The position numbers were made by a program, and so were the translations under genes. From NCBI GenBank assembly GCA_021186555.1, contig JAJKFL010000011.1, positions 7,712,001-7,776,000 of the forward strand: a DNA stretch of 64,000 bases, written 5' to 3'. Position 1 is the first letter of the stretch. Every line of letters begins with the position of its first letter. Shown here one piece after another: positions 22,109-34,211 of this stretch. Below the pieces are notes generated by a model. That model was not told where the DNA came from. It worked only from the letters and a program-made list of their open reading frames with translations, and did no database searches. This DNA comes from Reticulitermes speratus. Lineage: Eukaryota > Arthropoda > Insecta > Blattodea > Rhinotermitidae.

Positions 22109-22610
22109 CTGTTACAAGCACAGTTATGGATCAATTAAAACCTCAAACTTGTGTTTAGGTTCCATAAAAAGCAATAAAAGGCCTAGGATGTAAACCGGTA
22201 TGAAATAAACTACGGAAAATGTTTTCGGAACACGCAGTGTAACTTTCCGTTTCATTTCCGGCTAATCATCCTCTCGTCTTACTCTACACTAAACATATTT
22301 CACCGCTGAATACCGTGTGGACCAATTCAATCTACACGGTGGCAGCACATCATAAGCAGACACGCCCAGCCGTTTCCAACGGTCACAGGTCTGTCCACAG
22401 TCCTGACTGACGAAATGTAATGGAGCTCCCAGAAGCAAACCACGCCAACCATTTATTTTATGGCTTATAGGCCTAATATCTCAGCAAAGTCCATTAACAC
22501 CCTAGCAACGTATACGACAATGGAATGAAAGGCAATATTCCGACAGGCAAACGGCTTCTTTCCTGTCAACACTACCAATTCAACCCCGCGGCTCGTGTGA
22601 TACCCACGTG
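22109..22610. other. No recognisable feature
   Basis: No ORF above 60 codons and no matched repeat. Confidence 0.4.
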
Positions 22611-22625
22611 ACAGCCAAAACAAAT

Positions 22626-22931
22626 ATAGGCAAAGTGGTCCCATACAGGCCTTGGCAGGCCCTTAGGGCTCCAGGAGGTCGAGGCTCCCAGGTTTTTAGA
22701 CAATCGGCACATGAAGGTGGTAAGGTTGTCAGCCCTACGTACAGGCCGCCTTTACCCCCCAGGAAAGATTCCTGGTACTCATTTCTGTTAGAGGCTGAGT
22801 CGACCCCAGGGCCATAGTGCGACCGAAACGATTATGTCAATGAAAAATTCCAGTAACACCATAGGGAATCGAACCCGCGACGTTCCGGTTTGTAGCGCAG
22901 TGCCTCAACCAACTGCGCCACCGCGTGCCCC
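22626..22931 (-). mobile_element. SINE-E copy with TSD
   Basis: The minus-strand tRNA-like head ends near 22931, with a B box complementary to 'ggaatcgaaccc' at 22864. The body blocks 'caatcggcacatgaagg' and 'gctgagtcgaccccagg' are shared with 23921 and 62767. TSD CAGCCAAAACA(A/C)AT is at 22612-22625 and 22932-22945. Confidence 0.92.
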
Positions 22932-22945
22932 CAGCCAAAACACAT

Positions 22946-23907
22946 ACCACGGCTTAAACCAAGCGATCACTTCCAAGCAACAGAGTCCTTAGCGAGGAGA
23001 CAAAATCTGCTCGGCTAGTTAAAAATTATTTGCCTTTTATGGAACCTGAAGATCCAGTACGAAGTGCAAAAACATACGGTCACTGGACCCCATCCTGAAC
23101 CAGACCCAGCACACATTCCGAAATCCCTTATTTCAAGATATATTTTTAATATTATTCCACAATATAACGTCTACATATCGTATATGATCTTTCCCCTTCA
23201 TTTATGATTAAAATTTCGTATACAATTTTCGTATCTTCAGTGCGTGCTACAAACCTCAGCAATCTCATACACTTGCTCATATTCCGCTAACAACAGGGAG
23301 ACGAGTAGATATCACGGAACTTCTTATTATAAAGTTTCCTTCAGTTTCGTTTTACTGCCTCTCACTTAGATCCAAATACTTTCTTCAGCTCTCTGTTACA
23401 AAACACCATCAGTCGATGTTCTTCCCGTAGACAGAGAGATGAAGTTTCACATAACAAGCATGTAAACAAAATTTTAAGCCCATGTCTTGAGTACCTGAAC
23501 ATTACAGCTGCGTCAACTATTTTTTTTTAAAGCTACGAAATTCTAGAATGAACTCAACATGCAATACAAAGTTCTGTTAGTTCATACAAAATTTCAACCC
23601 GTTGTTGAAAACTCAAAAGGAAGCAAGAATGATGACATTGTGCCCCAAACAAAAATGATAGGATTTCACAAAACATCAATGACACTGGTCACAGCTCCCA
23701 CAACAGTTGTTTCAAAGTGTAACGCTCAAATATTATTATACAATTTACACTCTACGTACTGTAACTACTCTGTAGTCAGACTGCAATCAACATGAAATGA
23801 GTTGTTCTTCAGTATCCGTGTCAACGTCTTGTCTTCCGTCACCAAACGGATTGTCTAACCTAATGTTCTAGTCTTATACATTCGGGGATGCCTGGTTCGA
23901 ACCTGGG
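22946..23907. other. No recognised gene
   Basis: A 78-codon ORF (23559-23795) has no motif. A CUGAAGA...GAAA spacing on the minus strand near 23205-23240 lacks stem I and was not called. Confidence 0.35.
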
Positions 23908-23920
23908 CCGTTCCAATGGT

Positions 23921-24226
23921 AAAAGGTAAAGCAGTCCCATACAGGCCTAGGAAGGCCCTTAGGGCTCCAGGAAGTCGAGACTCCCAGGTTTTTAGACAAT
24001 CGGCACATGAAGGTGGTAAGGTTGTCAGCCCTACGCACCGGCCACCTTTACCTCCCAGGAAAGATTCCTAGCACTCATTTATGTTAGAGGCTGAGTCGAC
24101 CCCAGGGCCATAGTGCGACCGAAACGATTATGTCAGTGAAAAATTCCAGTAACACCATCGGGAATTGAAACCGCGACGTTCCGGTTTGTAGCGCAGTGCC
24201 TCAACCAACTGCGCCACCGCGACCCC
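23921..24226 (-). mobile_element. SINE-E copy with 13-bp TSD
   Basis: Same organisation as 22626. Perfect TSD CCGTTCCAATGGT is at 23908-23920 and 24227-24239. The target included 'ggttcgaacctggg', itself a B-box-like sequence, so this copy landed in or beside an older tRNA-like repeat. Confidence 0.92.
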
Positions 24227-24591
24227 CCGTTCCAATGGTTACCCTGACTAAATTTTTTAATTTCTTTTTCTTAGTCCATTCAGATTAATTTCAGAACAGT
24301 GACTCGATTACTCTACAACCGCTTCCTTTCAAGTATTGATCACATCACCATCATCGTACCATAAGACCCTGTGCTGCATTAAGTTAGATACTAATGACAG
24401 AATCACAGAATAAATTTAAAAAATACCGCGTCGTCAGTCACATGTGATTTGTTGAGCAAAACCGAGAAAAACACGTCAGGTAAAGAAAACACAGAGATTA
24501 TCAAACCATCTTTTTATCGTCAGCAAATAAGCAGTTGAAGGATTGTGCACACAACGTTTTAAGCTCTACTATTTAAATCTCAACTAAGTAA

Positions 24592-25000
24592 ATAATAAAT
24601 AATAATAATAATAATAATATAATAATAACCATGGCTCGACAGCCCTATATGGGCTTGGGCCTCCTCTTTCCGAGGTCTTTTTTGTGCATTTGCAACAGTG
24701 AGGGACCGGCTCACTGGCCGCACTTTTCAACTCGATCCTGATGTGACTGCCAGAGCCATCTGGCAGTCAGTAAGGAGACTTGGGTGAGAAATGGCCTCTT
24801 AATTTTGCTTACAAGCACTACTAGTAAGGTTCTTTTACATGCCGTAAATCTACGACATGGGACCGACGGCTTTACTTCCCCTCCGAAGGAAGTGGTGCTC
24901 CGGATTTTTATCACCCTTAAAAATCCATCGACCTCGGTCGGGATCGAACCCGCGAACCTTGGGTCCAGTGGCGAGCACGCTAGTCCAACGAGGTCGACAA
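24592..25000 (-). mobile_element. SINE-D copy with (TAA)n tail
   Basis: The minus-strand head GTCGACCTCGTTGGAC starts near 24998, with a B box complementary to 'gggatcgaacccgcg'. The body has 'gttcttttacatgccgtaaa' and ends 'cgacagccctatatggg', the block also seen in SINE-C body 1. The (TAA)n tail is at 24592-24628. An approximate TSD CAACTAA(G/T)TAA is at 24581-24591 and 25004-25014. Confidence 0.88.
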
Positions 25001-25014
25001 ATGCAACTAATTAA

Positions 25015-25773
25015 AAGGTTAAAAAAAACGAGAACGTGTGATTTTAAGCACCTGATGGACACAAGGCATATGATATGACGTAGTTAAATATTCAGATCTC
25101 CCTTCATATCTAGACGTGCCTTAATTCACGATGAGGGGGTATACAATGACAGGTTTGGTATGGAAATACTAATAGCCAAACAGTCGATATTTCAGACTGA
25201 AGGAACAAAGATCAAGTCTGACATGCAGAATTCACTTGCTTTCCCATCCTCTTCAAATTCCCTTCTGTTAACACCAGCATCCATTCCAAATAATACGTTC
25301 ATTTTGAAGCTCTACTGATATGACAATGATATCATCTCCCTCCCACTGTTCACAGTTCCTGTAATGAGAATATAAATTCGCCATCTTGAGCTTTGTTTAT
25401 TTATGTGCTCAATGGTGCCATGTCAGTTGTCGAGGCTATGTAGCGCAGAAATGGAAATGACAGCGTAATGAAAGACTAGAACATAACAACAAGCGATTGT
25501 GGCTAGAAGCAACACTGTATTATGTTTTATTATACAGACTGCTAACAAAATTACAGAGTCTATTTTCATAATCTGATGAAACAACGGGCGACAATAATAT
25601 GCACTTTTAATTCAACAATGCGTATCTAGATGCTAAATTATTATCACGTTTGCTGAGTTTCCGATAGCAGCTACTTGTAATAGATAAAGACTGCGATCTT
25701 GCGTTTTCGTTTCCCAAATATCCCACCCAAGTTAAGTGTAAAAGGCGTGTTAATTCACTGCGCGTCCGCATAA
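25015..25773. other. No recognisable feature
   Basis: No ORF above 60 codons beyond the SINE shadows and no matched repeat. Confidence 0.4.
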
Positions 25774-25775
25774 TA

Positions 25776-25959
25776 TAGAGTGAATTTGTTTTCCTGCTTG
25801 ACCGATAAGCACCGAAACAACGCTCCGCCCGACTCTCTGCCAGCGTTTGTTAACAGTCGATGACGGGAGCTAGACAAACAATCACAGTGAAAGGCTAATA
25901 AAAACTCACTACAGCGTCGGGCCGGGGCTTATTGGTCAAGCAGGAAAAGAAACACCCTA
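25776..25959. mobile_element. 184-bp MITE with TA duplication
   Basis: Imperfect terminal inverted repeats of about 40 bp share 'ttttcctgcttgacc' and 'ataagc'. The ends TAGAGTG and CACCCTA are flanked by TA (25774-25775 and 25960-25961), as in Tc1/mariner-type MITEs. No coding sequence. Confidence 0.7.
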
Positions 25960-25961
25960 TA

Positions 25962-26873
25962 CGAGATACAACGAGGCGATCGCTTATCATATTCCTAGAA
26001 GATACTGCCTCAAATGTTGAGGTTAAATAATTTATGGATGGCCCTAAAGGTCAACACTTCATCAATAGAAACATCCATATATTACACAAACATACTTCGA
26101 ACATTTCTCATCCATTATCAGGGTTATTTCTCTAGTTCAAAGAAAAACAAAAGAAATAACAAGCAAAAAAAAAAAAAAAAGAAACACATGTTTCGTTTCC
26201 TCAGAAATTGGTTGGTAATAAGTACATAGTTTAAGAACCTTTATAATCCTAAAATTCTGTCCTATACCTGTGTATTATACTAAATCGTTTATTAACAACC
26301 ACTTAGACAAAATTTATATAAAAAAAAAAAGAAATGCAAATTGAACAAGCAAATGGAAAAAAAAAATGTGCAAAGTTTTGAGAAAGGAGAAGAGGAAGCA
26401 CTGTAAATACAAACAATTTATTATACAGAATAATTCAGATTAGAATAGACTCTTATATATACAGAATACATAGTAAAAAATAATTGACAGACACTGGTAA
26501 ATAAAAACAGTGGATGTGTACTGGTAAAGCCTCGCGTCAGCAGTCAGATCCAAAGAAATTTACTGGAGACTCAACGACTAACTTTAATTTCCTTTTATCT
26601 GACTTGCTTAACAACAGACAAACAAGCTACAACACTTTGTACATAAAAATACAACACAGTATTAATACTGTACAGGCAAGCGTGTAGTTAACATAGAGAC
26701 TAAACTACTGAAAACTATTTACTCACACTATAATTCAGTATTCAATTTTAGACACATAAATAATTCTGACGAAGAAAAAGAAACTTTCAAGACATGGTGG
26801 GTGTCAAATAGATTGGTTTACTTATTTTATTGACAAACTGCTATATGTGACGGTTACTTACAAATGGCAGTCC
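25962..26873. other. No recognisable feature
   Basis: A-rich, with several A-runs (26165-26180, 26320-26331). A 71-codon ORF spans an A-run and is not supported. Confidence 0.4.
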
Positions 26874-26880
26874 TGATACT

Positions 26881-27524
26881 TTAACTAACTAACTAACTAA
26901 CTAACTAACTCCATGGAGCAGAGTCCTTCTTGAGAAGCTAACAGGTCGTCAGCTAGTCAAGAAATTCCCCGCGTTTTATGGAACCCGAAGGTTCATTACC
27001 GCACTCACAAGAGCCCGCCACCTGTCCCTATCCTGAGCCATATCAATCCAGTCCATGCCCCCCCATCCCACTTCTTCAAGATCCATTTTAATATTATCCT
27101 CCCATCTACGCCTCGGTATTCCAAGTCCTTCCCTCAGGTCTCCCCACCAAAACCCTGTATGCACCTCTCCCCTCACCCATACGTGCTACATGCCCCGCCC
27201 ACCTCATTCTTCTCGATTTGATCACCCGAATAATATTTGGTGATGAGTACAGATCATTAAGTTCCTCGTTATGTAGTCTTCTCCACTCCCCTGTTACCCC
27301 GTCCCTCTTAAGCCCAAATACCCTCCTCAGCACCCTATTCTCAAGCAACCTCAGCCTATGTTCCTCCCTCAGTGTGAGAGACCAAGTCTCACATCCATAC
27401 AAAACAACAGGCAAAATTATAGCTCTGTATATCTTAATCTTTGTATTTTTGGATAGCAAACTGGAAGACAGAAGACCCTGCACCAAATGATAACAAGCAC
27501 TCCCCGACTTCAATCTGCTCTTAA
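26881..27524 (-). mobile_element. LINE-X, 5'-truncated, minus strand
   Basis: Starts with the (TAAC)n tail (26881-26909) and extends to the peptide [12 protein letters not shown] on the minus strand. TSD TGATACT is at 26874-26880 and 27525-27531. It has a frameshift inside the GRPEGRR region: the frame ending at 27106 stops and the [10 protein letters not shown] end is in another frame. It retains about 640 bp. Confidence 0.9.
27106..27513 (-). pseudogene. LINE-X ORF C-terminal remnant
   Basis: 135 codons from MKSGSACYH through [13 protein letters not shown] and [16 protein letters not shown] to GRPEGR, where a frameshift breaks it. The catalytic reverse transcriptase core is absent. It preserves a lysine codon where the 57327 copy has a stop. 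Confidence 0.82.
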
Positions 27525-27531
27525 TGATACT

Positions 27532-28781
27532 CTATTAATAGTAATTCAGTCGGCGGTGTCTTAAAAAAACCAATAACATTTCAGTTCCACAATAACCATT
27601 CTCTCTCTAAGAACATTAAGTAGCATTTTCACACCACCGGGAACAAAAACTTGGTGTATCTTCTGTGGCATTCAATCGAGTCTAGGTTATTTAGCGACGC
27701 TGTTCCAACTGCAGAGACAGGGTTCTAGGAAAGACTGTGAAAAGTGACTAGATAAATAAACTGGAAGGTGAAAACCATGGCCAAAGTCATGGTCTTCCTC
27801 CAAGTATTCACGAATTCGCCTAAATACACTGCGGAAAACCATCCAGAGCTGTAAGCAGCTGGTAATCAGAATGCGATACAAGCAGGATACCTCCCAAAGA
27901 TAACTGTATGGAACCACCGGTATAACAAAACTGCCAGCTTTAAATGCAAATACTTCGAAACCATTCGATACAACATTTCTCATCACAAACAAGATGTGTA
28001 ATGTGCAGAGAAGTGGCCAGGAACCTGTATGAAGGGATACAAGAGATATTTCTCAGTTTACACATCATGAATATGGTACCATGTCTTAACAGCAGGAATG
28101 AAACATTCTAATACACTCGTAAAAGTCTTAATTTGACAGCCAATACTTTGTGACTGAGATGGGAAATTATCGAAATTCCATGCAAGCACAGAGTCCTGCG
28201 GTCATGAGTTTTCGAACAGACCGTAACACCGTTTTAAACTGCAGGCATATTAATTCGGTGTTAGTGCTTCCACAATTACCGGACATACATCACCGGCACT
28301 TAATTTCAGATATCAAAGTCACCCGGGATTAACACGACCATCGGACACAGGAAAGTCTGCCACATGATAACACTCATATTGGATGTACATCACTGTTTAA
28401 TAACGTCGAGTTTTTTGCTTCTAGCAATGGTGGGGAGCTGAGAAACTAACGACAAAAACAACTGAATCTTCTCTACTTACAAGGCAAGGAAAACAATTCG
28501 ATTAACATTTCCAGACAGTATATCCTTGGTGAAGTACCAGCAACTTACAAGCTCGTGCCATGGCGGGATATTTCATGCAAATTATTTTACATACAAAAAG
28601 TAGTTCCTACCGAAAAATAACGAATATAATGACAATGACAAAAGCTCAAACACGGAGAGCGTCCTGACGGACAGCAGTCATTACCACTACCACCGCCATC
28701 AGCACCACCTCTTATGCACATATCGCTTTTCTACACGATATGATTGAAAGACGTTCAATATCCATACACGGGCATGATAAA
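27532..28781. other. No recognised gene
   Basis: ORFs 27687-27992 (minus, 101 codons) and 28150-28332 have no recognisable domain. No repeat matched. Confidence 0.4.
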
Positions 28782-28905
28782 GGGTAAGTGAGGACACTGG
28801 CATATTTGTTGTATAACGGGTAAGTGAGGATACTGGCATATTTGTTGTATAACGGGTAAGTGAAGACACCTGGCATATCTGCTGCATAACGGGGTAAATA
28901 AGGAC
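28782..28905. repeat. 36-bp minisatellite, about 3.4 units
   Basis: Units starting at 28782, 28818, 28854 and 28892 begin GGGTAAGTGAGGA and include 'ggcatatttgttgtataac'. The unit length is divisible by three, so one minus-strand ORF shows peptide repeats. The unit starts with GTAAGT, a splice-donor-like word. Confidence 0.9.
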
Positions 28906-29045
28906 AGCTATTCCAATTGCTTTTATGCCAAATATCTAGAAAAAACTCTCGTGTCGAAAGAAGAGAACATATGCACTGCTAATTAATGCGCAGAAAAAGC
29001 TAAAACCCTTCCTACTGCTTTATATTTATTTGTATGGTTTGTTTA

Positions 29046-29215
29046 ACGATGCTGTCGGTATCGCAGTTACATTACACAGCGTCGAATGACAAGGTGGTAA
29101 GCGAACAAGAAACTGCAAAGCCTATGGAAGCATGCGGGCGTAAACCAACTAGCAGTATTATGCCGGAATTTACCTGGAAGTGTTGAGTAAAACCACGACC
29201 CCCAGCCGCTAAAGA
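29046..29215 (-). mobile_element. Probable old SINE-related fragment
   Basis: 'taacgatgctgtcggtat' followed by 'cgatgacaaggtggtaa'-like text and 'gccggaatttacctggaag' resembles the 3' block of insect tRNA SINEs. Head not identified. Confidence 0.35.
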
Positions 29216-30504
29216 AAAGTAGTGTGTGTGCCGGACGACATCCGACGAGGATGCCACCCGAGCACAAGTCACAAAACCGTCTGTAACTTGAGTTCAGTCA
29301 CCCCCCCCCCCCCTGGCTGGCCTATGGGACTGACACAATACATCACTGGACATATCCTGGCCCTGCATTTTCTTAAATTAATTAACTATTCCGCCTTCCT
29401 ATCAATAATCATCATGGAACGTACGGTACATTCAAATGTGTGACAGCATTTAAATTACACTGAATCAAAGGAACACACAGTCATTTATTTAGCTACAACA
29501 AAGAAAGTACATGTTTGTATTCTGAATACCGAATCATCAGGAATACACCTCACAGATTTTTTTAAAGTAAGTTTTGTGTCATTGGCTGTAACCATTTCAA
29601 CTGTATTAATCCTATCCGGTATCTATTTAACTCCTCAGACTATAATTAAAATGCCACGACGGGCATAGTTGTTTTGTAAAGTGTACCCATGTTGATGGCT
29701 TTGTATTTAGAACGAAACAGGTTGGTTACGTACATATTAAATAAAAAGTTGTATGGTATTTTTTAAATTAATTTGTTTTCAAATCAACCGACACTACAAA
29801 TAAATGCAATTAAAACATGACGAGGTGTTGACAGGTAAATAAGTGTACGCAGCTTTACAATAAAATCATCGCGTAGTTTTATACAGGCGACAGATGATGG
29901 TGCATCGATTCCTGCACTGTGTAACAATATTCTGCTCTAGAACCACAGAACTCTGACAAATCATTTCAATGTCACACACACGTCTTATTGTATGTGACAG
30001 CTACAGTCTATCACCGCCGTCAATCCGCCGTGCGTGTGGGCGGTCGGATGAGTGGGCTACGTTAATACGATAAACGAGCCTACAGGAAGCTGTAACCGAT
30101 AGTTGTCGGATAAAATAATGACCCTATATTTCCCTCAAACAAAAACCACTCATTTTTTTTTCAGACCGCCCAAAATCCACTTTCATGACAACCATTACTA
30201 TGAACACTGGTCTAACAGGTCCCAATTCTGAAGTTTCTACAGCCCCATTCTACACTCGATATATCTTACGTTGCAGCTGCATTGCAGTGAGGATAATTTC
30301 ACACATCGGCATGCATTCCTTGTGCATTACTGAACTTGATAAACTACCGCGCGTGGAATGGATGATCCGTCTTTTAGCACCTAATAAACAGAAATGCCAG
30401 GCATGCCACTTGAACAGCTCCTCCAACGACGACAACGTCTGTGCATGCACGTGTGCTGGGCATCGGAAGCATTACTATGCCTGTTGTTTTGTAACTGTCT
30501 AATA
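29216..30504. other. No recognised gene; decayed motif at 29505-29550
   Basis: A poly(C) run lies at 29301-29313. On the minus strand near 29510-29545 CUGAUGA, a GUAUU/AAUAC stem and AAACAUGUA occur in hammerhead order, but G12 is missing and stem I does not pair. A 105-codon ORF at 30185-30502 has no known motif. Confidence 0.35.
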
Positions 30505-30667
30505 ATAATCCAACCTCCTATACAATGGGTATCGGGTCGCTTTCCCAAACAGCCGGAGCGTGGCGATGACTACCCACTCCATCTAACGCTGAGGTTAAAG
30601 AAAGAATAGAGTTATACCTCTACTCCTCCTCTGGGCCTTCATGGCCTGCTCTACGGAGACCTTTACC
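30505..30667 (+). mobile_element. SINE-B 3' fragment
   Basis: Carries 'aatgggtatcgggtcgcttt', 'tctaacgctgaggttaaag' and 'gggccttcatggcctg', the reverse complement of the SINE-B body and 3' end. The tRNA head is missing. Confidence 0.75.
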
Positions 30668-31352
30668 TAATAAAAACCATTTATTTTCTCTGCACAAGTG
30701 TGAGATTTTGGGGTTTCAAAAACGAAACAACTGTTGACCACACAACAAAGGTTTTTTTTTCACGAATTCAGAGAATCGTCTGACCAGATATCACTGCCTC
30801 TAACGAACCGTTCTAAGAGCGGTTAGTGCCTGGACAGTGAACCCATCTCTTGCAATACTGTTGACATCTTGTAGCTTCATTTTTGTTTCAAAACGAGATT
30901 TCTTCCAAGTATAAACTTTCAAAGCCATGTGGCAGCTATATCTATCACCTGCTGTAACATTAACAAACAATGCATTTTGCCCACACCATGTATTTGTGTG
31001 TTTATTATTCCCACAGTAAACACAGATTATTTCCCTAAACTGCAATAACCGACGTCTTTATAATGGTAATGGAGTTTGTTCTCTGTGAGGCAGAAACTGC
31101 ACTTTTGTATGTAGTTCCGACAAATGCCAAATTTGCAATTCGTTAGGTAGTCAGAGCTGAACAAATGTTGGCTCAATTCACTAGAAAATAATACCAGGGG
31201 TATATTTTTTGTAATTTTCACAGAAAATACAAAACTATGTTAAACTAAAATCGTCTCCCACTTGGCAGCCATACGTGTATAAGCTGACCAAGGACGTGGG
31301 ACTGTTAGACCCGCAAGCAATCATATTATTATAATTACAAACACAAAACATG
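30668..31352. other. No recognisable feature
   Basis: Two overlapping minus-strand ORFs (30800-31045, 31027-31221) lack recognisable motifs. Confidence 0.4.
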
Positions 31353-31590
31353 GCACTGCCATGGTTCAGGCGGTTAGTCGTCGGCCTATCACCGAAGAGG
31401 CCTGTTTAAACCCCAGGATAGTCCGTGTGGCATTTGTGGTGGATGAAGTGGAACTGTTAAGAGGTTGGTTTCCGAGTATTTCGGTTTTCCCGTATCAGTA
31501 TCATTCCACCATTGCTCCAGACTCCATCTAACACCAAATGCAATGTAGTCTTACCAACTGACAGCATCGTTAAATACGACACACTTAAAA
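31353..31590 (+). mobile_element. SINE-A copy
   Basis: Head 'gccatggttcaggcggttag', a degenerate B box, body 'gtatttcggttttcccgtat' and 'tcattccacc', and tail 'ctgacagcatcgttaaata'. No clear TSD. Confidence 0.82.
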
Positions 31591-31928
31591 GAACAAATGT
31601 CATGGTGCTTTGACACATGGCATCCCTTTATGTGAAAGTGTGTTGATGTAATACGACTTCTACTAACGAAAAATTCTGACACCAACAAAGCATTATGGAC
31701 TATCGGCATACACAATATGGAATTATGTGGAAATCTATGCTATGAAACATCAAACGAGTGTCCAAATTAAAGAATATCCATACATATAGTTACATACATA
31801 TTTATTCAGTATAACACCATCCACGTCACCGAACATTCATAAATAAACAACACACTCTACCGGTGAAGATCGAGAATCAACATACATTTATAACACAAAA
31901 CATCAACTGAACGCCAATATAAATATCA

Positions 31929-31933
<5 letters not shown>

Positions 31934-31964
<31 letters not shown>

Positions 31965-32268
31965 CATGGCTCGACAGCCCTATATGGGCTTGGGCCTCCT
32001 CTTTCCGAGGTTACGAGGTCTTTGTGCATTTGCGGAGCCATCTGGCAGTCAGTCAGGAGACTCGGGTGAGAAATGGCCTCTTAATTTTGCTTACTAGCAC
32101 TACTAGTTCTATTCATGCCGTAAGGTTCTTTTACATGCCGTAAATCTACGACATGGGACTGACGGCTTTACTTCCCCTCCGAAAAATCCATCGACCTCGG
32201 TCTGGATCGAACCCGCGAACCTTGGGTCCAGTGGCGAGCACGCTAACCACTAGTCCACCGAGGTCGAC
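31934..32268 (-). mobile_element. SINE-D copy with perfect 15-bp TSD
   Basis: The minus-strand head GTCGACCTCGGTGGAC starts at 32268, and the body matches 24592-25000 with internal deletions. The (TAA)n tail lies at 31931-31962. TSD ATAAATATCAGGTAA is present exactly at 31919-31933 and 32269-32283, the clearest in the window. Confidence 0.95.
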
Positions 32269-32283
32269 ATAAATATCAGGTAA

Positions 32284-33600
32284 ATTAAAAAAAAATCTAT
32301 GCAACGTAATACAAAAATCAGATGAGACAATCTACACCACAAGTACTTTTTAAGGAAATTATCTAATTCCAATACTGACACATGACAGTTTATATTTCAT
32401 ACAATTTTAGAACTTTTAACATTCTTATATTTCACCAGATTAGCCTCAGGATTACTAATTTAGTCGAAACACGTTGCTAGACGAAATTTGACAAGCTGTT
32501 TATCAATAATAAGTTGCGTCTGACGGTGGATAAGTACCATTTACTATGGTAATGGCGCTGACACGACAGTGGAAAGTAGAATAAAAAATAATAAATCTTC
32601 AGAGTTTATTTAAATTTGTAGTTATTTATTATTTATATTTTTTTTTTCGTCCGTTTACATTGGACCTCGCCTACTTCATCTTCGCTGCAATAACGTCTTC
32701 ATTTCATGCAGCAATTCTGACAACTTTTGTCTAGAAATAGGAACTACTGAAAGCATTGAGCGAAGAACTTTCAGTTAGGACACTGAAATATTAAAACTGT
32801 TCCCTGTTCCGTGCTTCATGACAGTCCGGCTCCCATTCTTAAAAAATTCCCCCGTCAGAGTCGAAGCTATAACAAAACAAATTTCACAATTTCCACAGTT
32901 CTCTTGAGCATTACTTGCTGAGCCTTTCCATTTGGGGAAAAAAGCAAAGACTATTAACAGCTACCTCTTAGTTACTCATAATTCCTACCACCCCTGAAAT
33001 TTAACCTCGATTTTTTAAATTAAATCAACCTGTACGGATAATTATGTACGTTTTAAGTTTGTTCATTAACAACAAAATTAAGTATATGCACTTATAAGAC
33101 GAATGTTTCTCTTTGACGGCCATGTTACCAAATATGCAAAACGTAAATTAGCAGATACTTGAATTAAATAGGACAACCACAAACTGCATTCAATTTTCTT
33201 GTTTCCTCAAAAATTCTATTGTACAGGCTCATTATTATATTTGACAAACATCGTTCGTCACTTACCACCACTATTCCTTCGCGCGTGTGGCTGGTAGGCT
33301 GAGTTGGCTATGTTAACCCGATAAGCGATCTGATAAGAAGTGGAAAATATGTTATATAAAATAATGACCGTGTACTCCATCATATAGGCCCATATAATTT
33401 TATCTGTCCATTAATTTACCGGTTAGAATGTTACCTGTAGTTGATAATTTAAGTAAAAATTACAGTTCTAATAAATAAATTTGCTCTTCGCGCAACGGAA
33501 CTTTGTTTTCGTCTTCTCCTTCTTTAAAGCGAAGTTCCTAAAACGTGAGGCCGTACAATCCCTGTAGGCCCACGCGAACGCCTCAGTATGCCACTAGGAC
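32284..33600. other. No recognised gene
   Basis: Apart from a decayed hammerhead motif at 32441-32480, there is only AT-rich sequence and no ORF above 60 codons before 33545. Confidence 0.4.
32440..32481 (+). ncRNA. Hammerhead-like motif with one core substitution
   Basis: CUCAGGA at 32445-32451 differs from CUGAGGA only at invariant G5. Stem II ACUA/UAGU, GAAA at 32466-32469, stem III ACACGU, H17 = U and stem I UUAGC/GCUAG (five pairs) are kept. Probably a dead copy. Confidence 0.5.
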
Positions 33601-33644
33601 TAAACAGCAAGACAGCACTACAGAAAGAAGACGAGGTGCAGATA

Positions 33645-33800
33645 CAAGTTTTACGGGACGTTACGCCACATCGAATACTGAACAGTTACAGACGTTTCGA
33701 AGTAGACCTTGGACTGCCTCTACCTGAAGATGAAGACCCTACAGTCCTTCGAAATGTCGATAAATATTTACCAGCCGACATGATGTAATATCCCATACCC
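33645..33800. repeat. Diverged foldback with hammerhead-like motif
   Basis: Arms about 33655-33705 and 33740-33800 are inverted and related to 20127-20322. On the plus strand, CUGAAGA (33724-33730), an extra U, stem II GAAGAC/GUCCUUC with one bulge and GAAA (33751-33754) form a motif whose stem III has decayed to UGUC. The ORFs here are shadows of the repeat. Confidence 0.6.
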
Positions 33801-34211
33801 AAATCCTCAGCAACACCACAATAAGAACTTTAAATCTCCCATAACATGAGATTTTGGACAATCCCCACGAAGCCATACTTAGGCATCCTGCCTGCATCAA
33901 AACCCGTCCTCCACATAATCACCGGAGTTCCGAAGCTTGAACACAATTCAAGTCACATTCCCTTGATACAGTACGATACATGATTCACTTCCAGGAACGT
34001 CAGAGCAAGCAGCTTGGGACAGGTATTATCGATGAGTCTGCGGACATAATGCGATTTTTATAGCAACATGTGGCGAGTTAAATAAACACACATAAAAACA
34101 CCATATAAATCCCACACTGTTACACTTTCAATCCTTTCACAAGACTGGAGGACCGTAGATGCATCTTTTAAGAAAAGAGTTAAAAATGTACAATTTTGAA
34201 ATCGGAAAATA
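33801..34211. other. No recognisable feature
   Basis: No supported ORF or matched repeat. Confidence 0.4.

Noticed and set aside
23195..23245. A hammerhead motif on the minus strand
   Set aside because: CUGAAGA and GAAA have suitable spacing, but stem I is absent and stem III is not palindromic.
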